Positions 50,701-57,914 of a DNA stretch of 64,000 nt are shown in pieces (the stretch's first letter is position 1; every line of letters begins with the position of its first letter). The DNA comes from JBBSEX01 sp038239345. GTDB lineage: Bacteria; Acidobacteriota; Terriglobia; Bryobacterales; Bryobacteraceae. Position numbers and translations under genes: made by a program. Under the pieces are notes generated by a model, which was not told where the DNA came from, ran no database searches, and saw only the letters and a list, made by a program, of their open reading frames with translations. The stretch spans positions 1-64,000 of the forward strand of contig JBBSEX010000017.1 of the NCBI GenBank assembly GCA_038239345.1. Reading direction: 5' to 3'.

Positions 50701-50895
50701 GCCGATATGAGCTTTAATGCCAAGCTTTTTCGCCGCAATATAAAAGCGCGGCGCTCCGGAAATATTATCGGTATCGACAAGGGCCATCCCCTTCATTTGC
50801 AGGACATCGCAGGTGGTTGCGAGGTCCTCGGGAATGGCCGCCGACTCTAGAAAAGAGAACGCCGACTTGCCGTGCAGTTCGACATACTCAGTCAT
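47785..50895 (-). CDS. dnaE2: Error-prone DNA polymerase DnaE2
   Basis: 1036 residues from ATG 50895, overlapping the imuB stop by eight bases. N-terminal PHP domain (EYVELHGKSAFSFLESAA), C-family polymerase core with ILVQGRGSAANSAVCYALGITAVDP, EERGEWPDIDMDLPSG (catalytic Asp pair), VQWDKEDCADLGLIKVDLLGLGMM, and FGLYGFPESHAASFALLAYAS-like FALYGFPESHAASFALLAYA; C-terminal OB domain (RIRVAGSVICRQRPGTAKG..FLSLEDETG). The length, lack of the replicative C-terminus and the position next to imuA-imuB identify DnaE2 rather than DnaE1. It extends past lesions in the ImuA/ImuB/DnaE2 mutasome (established for mycobacteria and Caulobacter). Confidence 0.95.
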   Translation of the reverse strand: MTEYVELHGKSAFSFLESAAIPEDLATTCDVLQMKGMALVDTDNISGAPRFYIAAKKLGIKAHIGAEITSTGGFRYTLLVENRQGYQNLCRLITDMKMRSPKGEHAATDADLERYKSGLVCFTGGQEGPLARALSQGTARECIDKLTGIFGHHNVYAELQRHHHRDEEARNQAIVELARRAKLPLIATNGVQYARPAQRELFDALTCVKQKTTIDSAGRMLSQNAERYLKPASAMSALFSDLPEAIANTAELHARLDFTLKDLGYEFPIYPVPSGETIDSYLRRQTDIGARDRYRPYYEKARKQIEHELAVIEKLKLGGYFLIVWDIIQFCRRSNILVQGRGSAANSAVCYALGITAVDPVAMELLFERFLTEERGEWPDIDMDLPSGDQRERVIQYVYERYGKRGAAMTANVISYRGRSAARDIGKALGLPQPDLERLSGLVPHWGFRDPSETTERRFRDAGFNLHDPLIQKFFHLYRETHDLPRHLGQHSGGMVICQGALDCIVPLEPATMPGRVVVQWDKEDCADLGLIKVDLLGLGMMAVLEETIYIIRDVYHEDVSLAHLPAGDPDVYSALQKADTIGLFQVESRAQMSCLPRLMPKKFYDIVVQVAIIRPGPIVGKMLHPYLKRRQGLEPATCLHPCLESVLQRTLGVPLFQEQLLRMAMIACGFTGGEAEDLRRAMGFKRSEERMRDLETKLRRGMENKGITGETQDRIVLSITAFALYGFPESHAASFALLAYASAYLKTHYLAAFTAAILNNQPMGFYHPSTLVKDAQRHGLHFFPVDVQQSEWLCTAIDRDHVRLGFNYAAGVRKQVAKILVEQRKRYPFASIQDLTRRVPELRKDELRRLAQIGALNSIENTAHRHDALWQSELALRSAGPLFDQLPPETAESPLAIMTARERVDADLRGTRLTIGIHPVGLRRDELNALGVIRASDVKHIPEGRQIRVAGSVICRQRPGTAKGFAFLSLEDETGIVNAIVTPDLFDTHRTTIIQSAYLMVEGILQNQQNAVSIKAKWVESLSFRCEPFPSHDFR

Positions 50896-52144
50896 AACTG
50901 CCATCCACGTACCAGACGCCCAGTTGACGATAGGCACGATAGAGTGCGCCGTCGCTTAAGCAGATATCCCATTCATCGCGATCCCAAGGGGCAGTGGTCC
51001 ACCAATCGCCTGAGGTTCGCCAAGGGCCGGCTACATGGACGATGCGGCCACGCACCCCGGTAGCTGTGAGACGCGCGGGAATGCCGGTATTCGTGGTTTC
51101 CACAGTCGCGCGAAGGGGTGGTCGAAAGGCCCGAAAGGCAAGCTGTGTTGACGGCTTTGGATTATCCAGCCTGGGTTTTGACGGCGCGAAATTGAGCATT
51201 CGCCAGGCATCCGGCCGATGTGTGTTCAGCAGTTCAGCGCTTCCTGCATTTTGTTGGCCGACCATCATGCGGATCTTTTCCAGTGTCAGTTCCAGTGCCT
51301 CAGGCGCGGGCGCGGTAGGCAGGAAGAGATGATTTTGAAGGACGCGCGGAGGCACGGGGTCTACTGTAATTTCGATGCCTGTGACGGCGCACTTCGGCGG
51401 ACGCGCTTCCAACTCAAGTTGCAACATCTTGAGCAGCGGCTTCGCTTCCCGCGTGGCGAAAGGGATACGCAGCGCTCGCTCCGGTTCATAGGCGCCATCG
51501 AGCGTCAATTGAAGACACAATTCGCCTACGGCCAACGACTGCGTTTCCAGGCGGCCGCATAGATCATGAAGCAAACGCGAGAACAGAAATAGTAGCGGCT
51601 CAAGCAAAGCCACGGGATGATCGAGCTCAAAAAACGCCCTGTAATCGGCTGGTGGCAAAGCAGGACGGATTGGACGCTGGGCGATGCCCGCAGCCAATTG
51701 CCAGAGTGCAACACCCGCGGTACCCAATCGCTCAGCGATGCCGTTTTCCGGCAGACGGGCGAAATCGGCCAGCGTGCGAATACCCCATAAAGTCAGCGTT
51801 TCATAGGCGTCCAATGTTAGTGGCAGAACGTCGAGCTCCAGTTCGCCGAGATAGCTGGATTCCTCACCCGGCGAAATTATTGTGATGCCGGTAAGATTGC
51901 GGGCTGCCAGAATCGCTGCATCGGGATACTGCGCGACGGCGATATTCAGCGTGGTGAGATTGAAGTCGGCGGCACGGCGTTGAATCTCCTCCGCTATCTG
52001 CCCCGGTGAACCAATCAGCCGTTTCAAACCATCGATGCGGAATAGAACGGCATCGGGCGAGGTCTGCTCCACGGTGGGAGAAAACGAGCTCGCCAGCAGG
52101 AAGAGATGCTCCGCCTGTTCGAATGTATGAACGCAGACGAACAT
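50888..52144 (-). CDS. imuB: ImuB, Y-family polymerase-like accessory protein (short N-terminus)
   Basis: 418 residues. MFVCVHTFEQAEHLFLLASSFSPTVEQTSPDAVLFRIDGLKRLIG begins where ImuB normally reaches its second palm strand; typical ImuB proteins are 480-520 residues and have about 90 more before this point. The middle (LGELELDVLPL, WGIRTLADFARLPENGIAERLGTAGVALWQLAAG) is the Y-family thumb-like helix-hairpin part, and the C-terminus is the ImuB-specific beta region (GRIVHVAGPWRTSGDWW, WYVDGSYD). ImuB is catalytically inactive and links ImuA and DnaE2 to the sliding clamp (established). Six bases follow the imuA stop. The shortened palm is notable, not a start error. Confidence 0.88.
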   Translation of the reverse strand: MFVCVHTFEQAEHLFLLASSFSPTVEQTSPDAVLFRIDGLKRLIGSPGQIAEEIQRRAADFNLTTLNIAVAQYPDAAILAARNLTGITIISPGEESSYLGELELDVLPLTLDAYETLTLWGIRTLADFARLPENGIAERLGTAGVALWQLAAGIAQRPIRPALPPADYRAFFELDHPVALLEPLLFLFSRLLHDLCGRLETQSLAVGELCLQLTLDGAYEPERALRIPFATREAKPLLKMLQLELEARPPKCAVTGIEITVDPVPPRVLQNHLFLPTAPAPEALELTLEKIRMMVGQQNAGSAELLNTHRPDAWRMLNFAPSKPRLDNPKPSTQLAFRAFRPPLRATVETTNTGIPARLTATGVRGRIVHVAGPWRTSGDWWTTAPWDRDEWDICLSDGALYRAYRQLGVWYVDGSYD

Positions 52145-52150
52145 GACAGC

Positions 52151-52810
52151 TTAAACCGCTATGGCTTTGTAATCGGCCGAGGCGTTCTGCATCGGCTTGC
52201 GAGGGGTTACCTGGTAATCGACATCGTGCAGAATCTGATATGGAAATGTGCCGCTGAAGGCGATGGATTTTCGTTTGGTTTCGATGAATAGTCCTGCGCT
52301 GGACCGGGCTTGCTGTTCTTTCGCCAAAACCAACATGACGGTTGGTGTGTTCTCAACAATACGCTGAAAGCGAAACCAGGATGAGGTAGGAACGCGTTGG
52401 GCGATCTGCTGGGAGACATCGCACAGATCGAGCGCCACGACGCCGAATCCACCGCCGTGTAGAATCAGGTCGACTGCTTTGAAGGCGTGCTGTAAATTAC
52501 CATTGCAGCGGACCCAAAGGATACGTCGCAGATCGGCTTGGGAGGAAGCGGCGGACTGGGGAAAAAACGCATTAGTAGTATCGATTAAAGCGCAGCACTC
52601 GCCCCGATTGGTGGAAGCGGCAAGCAGTGAATAAAGCAGGCTGGTCCGGCCGGAAGAAGCGGTTCCGGTTATCTCACTGATCCGGCCACGAGGAAAACCA
52701 TGCAGTAGCTTGTCCACCTCGGTTATGCCGCTAGGAAGGGTCTCCTGGACGCTTTCTTTACGCAGTAAAAGTTCAGGGGAAAACCGTTTAAGGAGGGTAG
52801 CAGGGAGCAT
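52151..52810 (-). CDS. imuA: ImuA (RecA/SulA-like cell-division/mutasome protein)
   Basis: 219 residues. RecA-like core: LPSGITEVDKLLHGFPRGRISEITGTASSGRTSLLYSLLAAST, where the P-loop variant GTASSGRTSL keeps the fold, then ALIDTTNAFFPQSA and LRRILWVRCN with a VVALDLCDVS strand. First gene of the imuA-imuB-dnaE2 cassette on the minus strand. ImuA interacts with ImuB and RecA in damage-induced mutagenesis (established). Expression is probably SOS-controlled; a GGCGAA direct repeat lies just upstream of ATG 52810. Confidence 0.88.
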   Translation of the reverse strand: MLPATLLKRFSPELLLRKESVQETLPSGITEVDKLLHGFPRGRISEITGTASSGRTSLLYSLLAASTNRGECCALIDTTNAFFPQSAASSQADLRRILWVRCNGNLQHAFKAVDLILHGGGFGVVALDLCDVSQQIAQRVPTSSWFRFQRIVENTPTVMLVLAKEQQARSSAGLFIETKRKSIAFSGTFPYQILHDVDYQVTPRKPMQNASADYKAIAV

Positions 52811-52815
52811 ATACT

Positions 52816-52832
52816 TTCGCCTTTTATTCGCC
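52816..52832 (-). promoter_or_regulatory. Direct-repeat operator candidate (LexA-like) upstream of imuA
   Basis: Minus strand GGCGAA (52832-52827), five bases, GGCGAA (52821-52816), an 11-bp period, ending five bases before the imuA ATG. The 11-bp spacing is that of alphaproteobacterial LexA direct repeats (GTTC-N7-GTTC), though the half-site differs. A TTGACA (52868-52863) with weak CACACT (52845-52840) 17 bases later suggests a promoter just upstream, so a repressor here would block early elongation or the ribosome site. Confidence 0.4.
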
Positions 52833-52864
52833 TGCTAAGAGTGTGCCTGAGAATGGTCTGTGTG

Positions 52865-53728
52865 TCAATCGGCGGGAGTGAGTTCATGCGACCGGGAACC
52901 TAATTTATAGGTGTATGTTCTTGTAAACTCGGCACCAAAAAAGAAAATTTGGGCAGAGTAGTAGACCCACACAAGAAAAACGACCAGCGATCCCGCCGCG
53001 CCATATGTATTTGAGAAGGTTGCCCGCCCTAAATATAACCCAATAAGCAACTTACCGATTGTGAACAGGAAGGATGTCACGGCTGACCCAAGAACCACAT
53101 CTTTCCATTCAATTTTAACATCAGGAATCACTTTATATATGATTCCAAATAGTAGGCTTATCACTACGAAGGAAACCAGAAAATTGACCATCTGCAAGGC
53201 CCACTCGGGCATCGGTAGAAGGGTATTGAAAAATGCGCCGACGGCCACCAGCACGGTACTTACAGCCAGTGATACCAGCAACAAAAAACCGACGCCCAAC
53301 ACTACCGTAAACGAGAAGAACTTGTCTTTTGCCAGCCGGTAAAATCCGAATCTGGCGGGAGGCGCTTTCCAGATCGTGTTCAGTGCGTCGCGCAGTTCCG
53401 TGACAACCGACCCGGCACCGAAAAACAGCGTTATCAACCCAAGAATCGTGGCGAAAACGCCGTTCGATTTCTTGCCCGCGCCTTGCACCATGGCCTCGAC
53501 AACCTTCGCCCCATCGGGCCCGACAAGATCGCGAATCTGCCACACGAGTTCGCCTTGCGCAGCTTTTTCGCCAAAGAAAAATCCCGCAATCGCCAGAGCC
53601 ACGACCACGATCGGAGCCATCGACAGCGCGGTATAAAAAGCCAGTGATGCACCCAGCCGAGGGCACTTGTCGCAATCCCACGCCAGGTACGTATCTTTTA
53701 CCAAATCTCGCAGCTCTTGCCAGCTCAT
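52865..53728 (-). CDS. YihY/virulence-factor BrkB family membrane protein
   Basis: 287 residues from ATG 53728 (a TTG at 53776 would add 16). Six membrane helices are visible, including APIVVVALAIAGFFFG, VFATILGLITLFFGAGSVV, FTVVLGVGFLLLVSLAVSTVLVAV, LVSFVVISLLFGIIYKV and AGSLVVFLVWVYYSAQIFFFGAEF. The AWDCDKCPRLGASLAFYTALSMAP N-terminus and the YGAAGSLVVFLVWVYYSAQI block are YihY hallmarks. The old RNase BN label for this family is obsolete; the function is unclear (possible transport or envelope role). Divergent-side neighbour of the imu cassette; its stop overlaps the imuA promoter region. Confidence 0.9.
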   Translation of the reverse strand: MSWQELRDLVKDTYLAWDCDKCPRLGASLAFYTALSMAPIVVVALAIAGFFFGEKAAQGELVWQIRDLVGPDGAKVVEAMVQGAGKKSNGVFATILGLITLFFGAGSVVTELRDALNTIWKAPPARFGFYRLAKDKFFSFTVVLGVGFLLLVSLAVSTVLVAVGAFFNTLLPMPEWALQMVNFLVSFVVISLLFGIIYKVIPDVKIEWKDVVLGSAVTSFLFTIGKLLIGLYLGRATFSNTYGAAGSLVVFLVWVYYSAQIFFFGAEFTRTYTYKLGSRSHELTPAD

Positions 53729-53891
53729 GCGATAGAAGTACCCATGGTCAAGATGATAGACGACATTGCCAAACAAACAGCAATCATGCAGCCAATTGTG
53801 ACACCATGGTCCACGAGGCGTCGAGAACAGGGAGGAACAATATCGTGCCGATATTTATGCGCTTGGCAACAACGCCCCGATTCTATTCGTC

Positions 53892-54989
53892 TTGCTCCTC
53901 ACAGCTGCGAGCGCTCAGAATTCCTCCAACTTGGCTTTCGAGCACCTGTTTCTGTTGACGGCCGACAGCCCAGGCGCCGCTGTCCGCGAGGCTCGCGTAG
54001 CTTTGATGACGAAAGAAGACCCTGAGCTACCGGTTACCATACTCATAGCTATTGCCAACGAATATTTGGGGAATGTCGCGCCCCTCTCAAACGAGGCAAA
54101 GATCATCTATGAAGGTTTGAAAGTGAAATCGCTGAATCAAGCCGAAGCCGCCAGGAAGCTCAGGGAACTGGATGCACGGAAGGGTGCTTTTCTGGGACAA
54201 GAAGTGGCCAAGTTGAGAGCCTGGGATCAGAGAAATTGGCCACGATGGGAGGCCTTCTTGTCCCGAACTGTTCGGCCGGCGATCACGGCGGAAACGAACG
54301 GGTGTACCCACGGGCAGTCATTCTCAGCGTGGGCCGACGAAACCTTCGTCTATGCAACCGCCGCAATGACGCTTAGCTATTTGTGCGTGGGAGAACTCAC
54401 AACAACAATCACCGCACCGGATTCAAAACAGATCTCCACTGCCGCGGCGGCTAGCGGCGCGAGTGTGGTGAGCGCCTTCTATGCCATGGGCGATCAGGAT
54501 GGAAACTACTTCGGGAACGCGACCTACTCCTATGACGGTAGCGACGTGGGGTTGGGCGCTGGAACCTTCCCTTCGCAGAGTTCCAATACAATCATCCCGC
54601 CATTTGTTCAGATAGTGGATTCCGTAATCTCCGCTCCCACATTAGGGAAATCCGGTGCAAGCACAACATTCAACTCCATTGTCATCACTTCCACCCATTG
54701 TTCAGGCCCGGTCACAGCCGGCGCTGCTATCAGCCATCCGAATTCTATGGATATTTCCATCGCAAGCCCTTCGTCAAACGGAACTACACGAAACGATAGT
54801 GCTTCCGGCCACTACAATTTTGACCTCGGCCAGTCTCATGAATTTCAATACCGGATAACAATCGGCGCGCGGAACGCGTCTATCGGCGAGGGCATTGCCT
54901 CAGCCCACATTAATTCTTATCCGTCGGGTTGTACTGTATTCGAGCCCCGCAAAGGCCACTCTCCGGCACAGAGTTTCCGCGTTGAGTGA
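53892..54989 (+). CDS. Exported hypothetical protein with broken signal-peptide start
   Basis: 365 residues from TTG 53892, the only start in this frame. The true start is probably ATG 53857 (MRLATTP) in the neighbouring frame: adding one C to the CCCC run at 53875-53878 joins it to ILFVLLLTAASAQ, a perfect signal peptide. Mature part: a helical domain (residues about 25-130, with KVKSLNQAEAARKLRELDARKGAF), then a Ser/Thr/Gly-rich beta domain (about 145-340: ATAAMTLSYLCVGELTTTI, YSYDGSDVGLG, IVITSTHCSGP) with three or four Cys. Unknown family, secreted or outer-membrane. Intact apart from the start, so either a sequencing slip or recent loss. Confidence 0.5.
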   Translation: MLLTAASAQNSSNLAFEHLFLLTADSPGAAVREARVALMTKEDPELPVTILIAIANEYLGNVAPLSNEAKIIYEGLKVKSLNQAEAARKLRELDARKGAFLGQEVAKLRAWDQRNWPRWEAFLSRTVRPAITAETNGCTHGQSFSAWADETFVYATAAMTLSYLCVGELTTTITAPDSKQISTAAAASGASVVSAFYAMGDQDGNYFGNATYSYDGSDVGLGAGTFPSQSSNTIIPPFVQIVDSVISAPTLGKSGASTTFNSIVITSTHCSGPVTAGAAISHPNSMDISIASPSSNGTTRNDSASGHYNFDLGQSHEFQYRITIGARNASIGEGIASAHINSYPSGCTVFEPRKGHSPAQSFRVE

Positions 54990-55024
54990 ATTCAAACTCC
55001 GTGGAACAACTTTCCGGCGAACCC

Positions 55025-55948
55025 TTAACTAACCATCTTTCGCTTCCGGAACTCATCCACGCTTACTGCCAGAATAATCACGGCGCCGATGATGGCCTGC
55101 TGCACATATGGGTTGATTCCCAAAAGGTCGCTGCCATTGGAAAGCAAACCCATGATGAAGGCCCCGACCAATGTTCCGACCACGCTGCCTTCCCCGCCCC
55201 GTAAGCTGCCGCCCCCGATCACCACGGCGGCGATCGCTTGCAGTTCATACCCTTGGCCCGCCGTCGGTTGGCCCGTCATCAAGCGGGAGGCTTCGATCAT
55301 CCCCGCCAGTCCAGTCAATGCCCCGCCAATCGCGTAGACGGCTGTGATGTGGAAAGCCACCGGGATTCCCGCGTAGAATGCCGCCCCTTCGTTGCTGCCT
55401 ATCGAAAAGGAATATCGGCCGAGGCGTGTGTGCTCCAGGACGATGTGCATCACAATGGCGCAGACAATCAGTACCCAAAGCACGAACGGCACTCCAAGCA
55501 CGGTGCCTTCGCCCAGAAACGAAAACGCCGGTGGGATCTGATGGACCGGAAGGCCCCCGGAAACAATGAGTGTGACCCCACGATAAATGCCCAACGTTCC
55601 CAGCGTCACGATGAATGGATTAATGCGCAGGCGCGTAATCATCACGCCATTGAAAAAGCCGCAGGTCATCCCCGTGAGGATGCCGATCGCAATGCCAATC
55701 GGGATCGAGTAGCCTTTCTCCATGGCCATCGTGCCGAAGATTCCCGCCATCGCTAAGATGGAGCCCACCGACAGATCGATGCCGCCCGAGATAATGATCA
55801 GCGTCATGCCCAGCGCCATGATGTTGATCACGGCAGTCTGCCGAACGACGCTCGACAAGTTCGTCTTCGTAAGGAAATAAGGTGAGGCTATGGCGAGTGC
55901 GACAAATAAAACTATCAGGGTCAGGAACGGCAGAAGCCGTTTGATCAT
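55025..55948 (-). CDS. Sugar ABC transporter permease (RbsC/XylH family)
   Basis: 307 residues with about eight to ten membrane helices. Starts with KRLLPFLTLIVLFVALAIASPYFLTKTNL; the family blocks NIMALGMTLIIISGGIDLSVGSILAMAG, NGVMITRLRINPFIVTLGTLGIYRGV and GGGSLRGGEGSVVGTLVGAFIMGLLSNG are all present, the EAA-like loop being contained in the last. ATG overlaps the ATPase stop by four bases (ATGA). Imports a monosaccharide, but no periplasmic sugar-binding gene is in the neighbourhood. Confidence 0.9.
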   Translation of the reverse strand: MIKRLLPFLTLIVLFVALAIASPYFLTKTNLSSVVRQTAVINIMALGMTLIIISGGIDLSVGSILAMAGIFGTMAMEKGYSIPIGIAIGILTGMTCGFFNGVMITRLRINPFIVTLGTLGIYRGVTLIVSGGLPVHQIPPAFSFLGEGTVLGVPFVLWVLIVCAIVMHIVLEHTRLGRYSFSIGSNEGAAFYAGIPVAFHITAVYAIGGALTGLAGMIEASRLMTGQPTAGQGYELQAIAAVVIGGGSLRGGEGSVVGTLVGAFIMGLLSNGSDLLGINPYVQQAIIGAVIILAVSVDEFRKRKMVS

Positions 55949-57435
55949 TCCAAACTCTCTTTCTCAAACGCGGCCAGGCGCATGATTTTCTCCTGCGTGG
56001 TTCTACCCGGAAGCTCACCCGTAATCCGGCCTTGACGCATCACCAGGATGCGATCGGCCACTTGCAACAGCTCCGTCATCTCTGAGCTGACCATCAGAAT
56101 CGCCGCGCCAGACCGCGCCAGCTCATCCATTACTTCAAAAACTTCGGCCTTCGCACCGACATCGATGCCCCGCGTGGGCTCATCAAAAAGATAAACTCGC
56201 GCGCCACAAGCCAGCCATTTCGAGATCGCCACTTTCTGTTGATTGCCGCCGCTCAACCGGCCCGCGAGTTGTGCCGGCGAATCGGCTTTGATGCGCAAAC
56301 GAACGGTGTAATCCATACCCAGTTTGCGTTCAGCCGCAAGATCCAGAAATCCGAATCTACTGATGTCGGGCAAGCTGGCCATCGTCAGGTTGAATGAAAT
56401 TGGCAGAGCCGTGGCGAGACCCGTGCGTTGGCGATCTTCGGGAATTAACGCTAGGCCAGCGGCCACAGCTTCGCGAGGAGAACGCGGACGTATCGATTTC
56501 CCAGCGACCCGAATCTCGCCGCTATCGATGGCATCGATTCCAAACAGCGCCCGGCAGAGTTCCGTGCGTCCGGCACCGACTAAGCCTGCCATGCCCACAA
56601 TCTCACCGGCGCGGATCGAAAACGAAATGTCTTTCAACAGCGGTTTCCGATTCAATCCTTCGACGCGTAGAAGTTCTTCGCCCGGTTCGATTGAATCGCG
56701 ATGATAGATAGCCGAGAGTTCGCGCCCCACCATGTGGCGAATAATGCCTTCGGTATTTACGTCGCACATCAAACACGAGTGAACCGTTTCCCCATCGCGC
56801 AGCACCGTGACGCGATCGCCGACGCTACGCAATTCGTCCAAACGGTGGGTGATGTAAATCACGCCCATCTTGCGCTCACGCAGTCCGCTGACGATGCGAA
56901 ATACTTCCCGCGTTTCAGCTTCGGAAAGCGACGATGTCGGTTCGTCGAAGATCAACAGGCTGGAACCTTGTTGCACGGCGCGGCAAATCTCCACCATCTG
57001 TTTACCCGCCGGGCTTAAGCGTTCCACCCGCCAGTCCGCCTGCAGCGGGAAGCCATGCTCGGCGATCAACTGGGCTGCCATCGCGGTAATCTTGCGCCGC
57101 TGAATCCAGCCGAAGGGAAGACGCTCTTCACGCCCCAGAAAGATGTTCTCCGCCACCGTCAAATGCGGGGCCAACAACGATTCCTGGTGGACCATCGCAA
57201 TGCCGTTCGCCTTCGATTCCGCTGGATTGCGGAAGCGCAAGCTGTTTCCACGCCACAGCATTTCACCGCCATCGAAAGGGATCATGCCGGCGACAATCTT
57301 CATCAGCGTCGACTTGCCGGCTCCATTCTCGCCCATCAGCAGATGTACTTCGCCCTCGTTAATCTGCAGACTGCCGTGCCGCAAAGCCTTTACGCCGCCA
57401 AAACTTTTTTGTATATCGCGGAGTTCTAGAAGCAT
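55945..57435 (-). CDS. Sugar ABC transporter ATP-binding protein (RbsA/MglA type, two ABC domains)
   Basis: 496 residues from ATG 57435. First ABC domain with GENGAGKSTLMKIVAG, LSPAGKQMVEICRAVQQGSSLLIFDEPTSSLSE; second with the degenerate Walker A GLVGAGRTELCRALFG, LSGGNQQKVAISKWLACGARVYLFDEPTRGIDVGAK. This tandem form with a sterile-looking second P-loop is standard for the CUT2 sugar importers. Couples ATP hydrolysis to the adjacent permease. The substrate-binding protein is missing nearby. Confidence 0.92.
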   Translation of the reverse strand: MLLELRDIQKSFGGVKALRHGSLQINEGEVHLLMGENGAGKSTLMKIVAGMIPFDGGEMLWRGNSLRFRNPAESKANGIAMVHQESLLAPHLTVAENIFLGREERLPFGWIQRRKITAMAAQLIAEHGFPLQADWRVERLSPAGKQMVEICRAVQQGSSLLIFDEPTSSLSEAETREVFRIVSGLRERKMGVIYITHRLDELRSVGDRVTVLRDGETVHSCLMCDVNTEGIIRHMVGRELSAIYHRDSIEPGEELLRVEGLNRKPLLKDISFSIRAGEIVGMAGLVGAGRTELCRALFGIDAIDSGEIRVAGKSIRPRSPREAVAAGLALIPEDRQRTGLATALPISFNLTMASLPDISRFGFLDLAAERKLGMDYTVRLRIKADSPAQLAGRLSGGNQQKVAISKWLACGARVYLFDEPTRGIDVGAKAEVFEVMDELARSGAAILMVSSEMTELLQVADRILVMRQGRITGELPGRTTQEKIMRLAAFEKESLE

Positions 57436-57461
57436 CCGAATCACTGAGTATATACGGCATC

Positions 57462-57914
57462 ATGATTCACTTCGAATATTCATCGCACTTCGACGCCCCC
57501 GTGGAAGCGCTTTTTGGTGTGCATGAAGAAGCGGACGCGCTGGAAAAGCTCACGCCCCCTTGGCAGAAAATCCAGGTGGTATCAAGGACGGGCGGGATTC
57601 AGAAAGGTGCCCAGGTGGTGTTCCGTATCCTCGCCGGACCGATCCACATAACCTGGGTGGCGCTTCACACCGATTACGAAAAGAATCGGCTCTTCGTCGA
57701 TGAGGAAGTGAAAGGGCCATTCCGCTATTGGCGGCATCGTCATATCTTTATGGCGGAAGAGGGCGGATCGAGACTCACCGATTCCATTGAATTCGGGCTG
57801 CCCGGCGGCCCTTTGGCCGATGCCCTGGGGGGCTGGGCGATGCAGTTGCAGTTGCGCAAAATGTTCCAGTATCGTCACGAGGTCACCGCGCGTGAGGCGA
57901 AGAAACTGACTTAG
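57462..57914 (+). CDS. SRPBCC-family (START-like) protein
   Basis: 150 residues. MIHFEYSSHFDAPVEALFGVHEEADALEKLTPPW begins the SRPBCC helix-grip fold; KGAQVVFRILAGPIHITWVALHTDYEKNRLFVDEEVKGPFRYWRHRHIF and GSRLTDSIEFGLPGGPLADALGGW follow the pattern of the cyclase/YfiR-like coenzyme-binding branch (often linked with NAD-dependent epimerases). Hydrophobic ligand binding is likely. Divergent from the sugar ABC genes with only 26 bases between starts, and overlaps the amrB stop. Confidence 0.8.
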   Translation: MIHFEYSSHFDAPVEALFGVHEEADALEKLTPPWQKIQVVSRTGGIQKGAQVVFRILAGPIHITWVALHTDYEKNRLFVDEEVKGPFRYWRHRHIFMAEEGGSRLTDSIEFGLPGGPLADALGGWAMQLQLRKMFQYRHEVTAREAKKLT

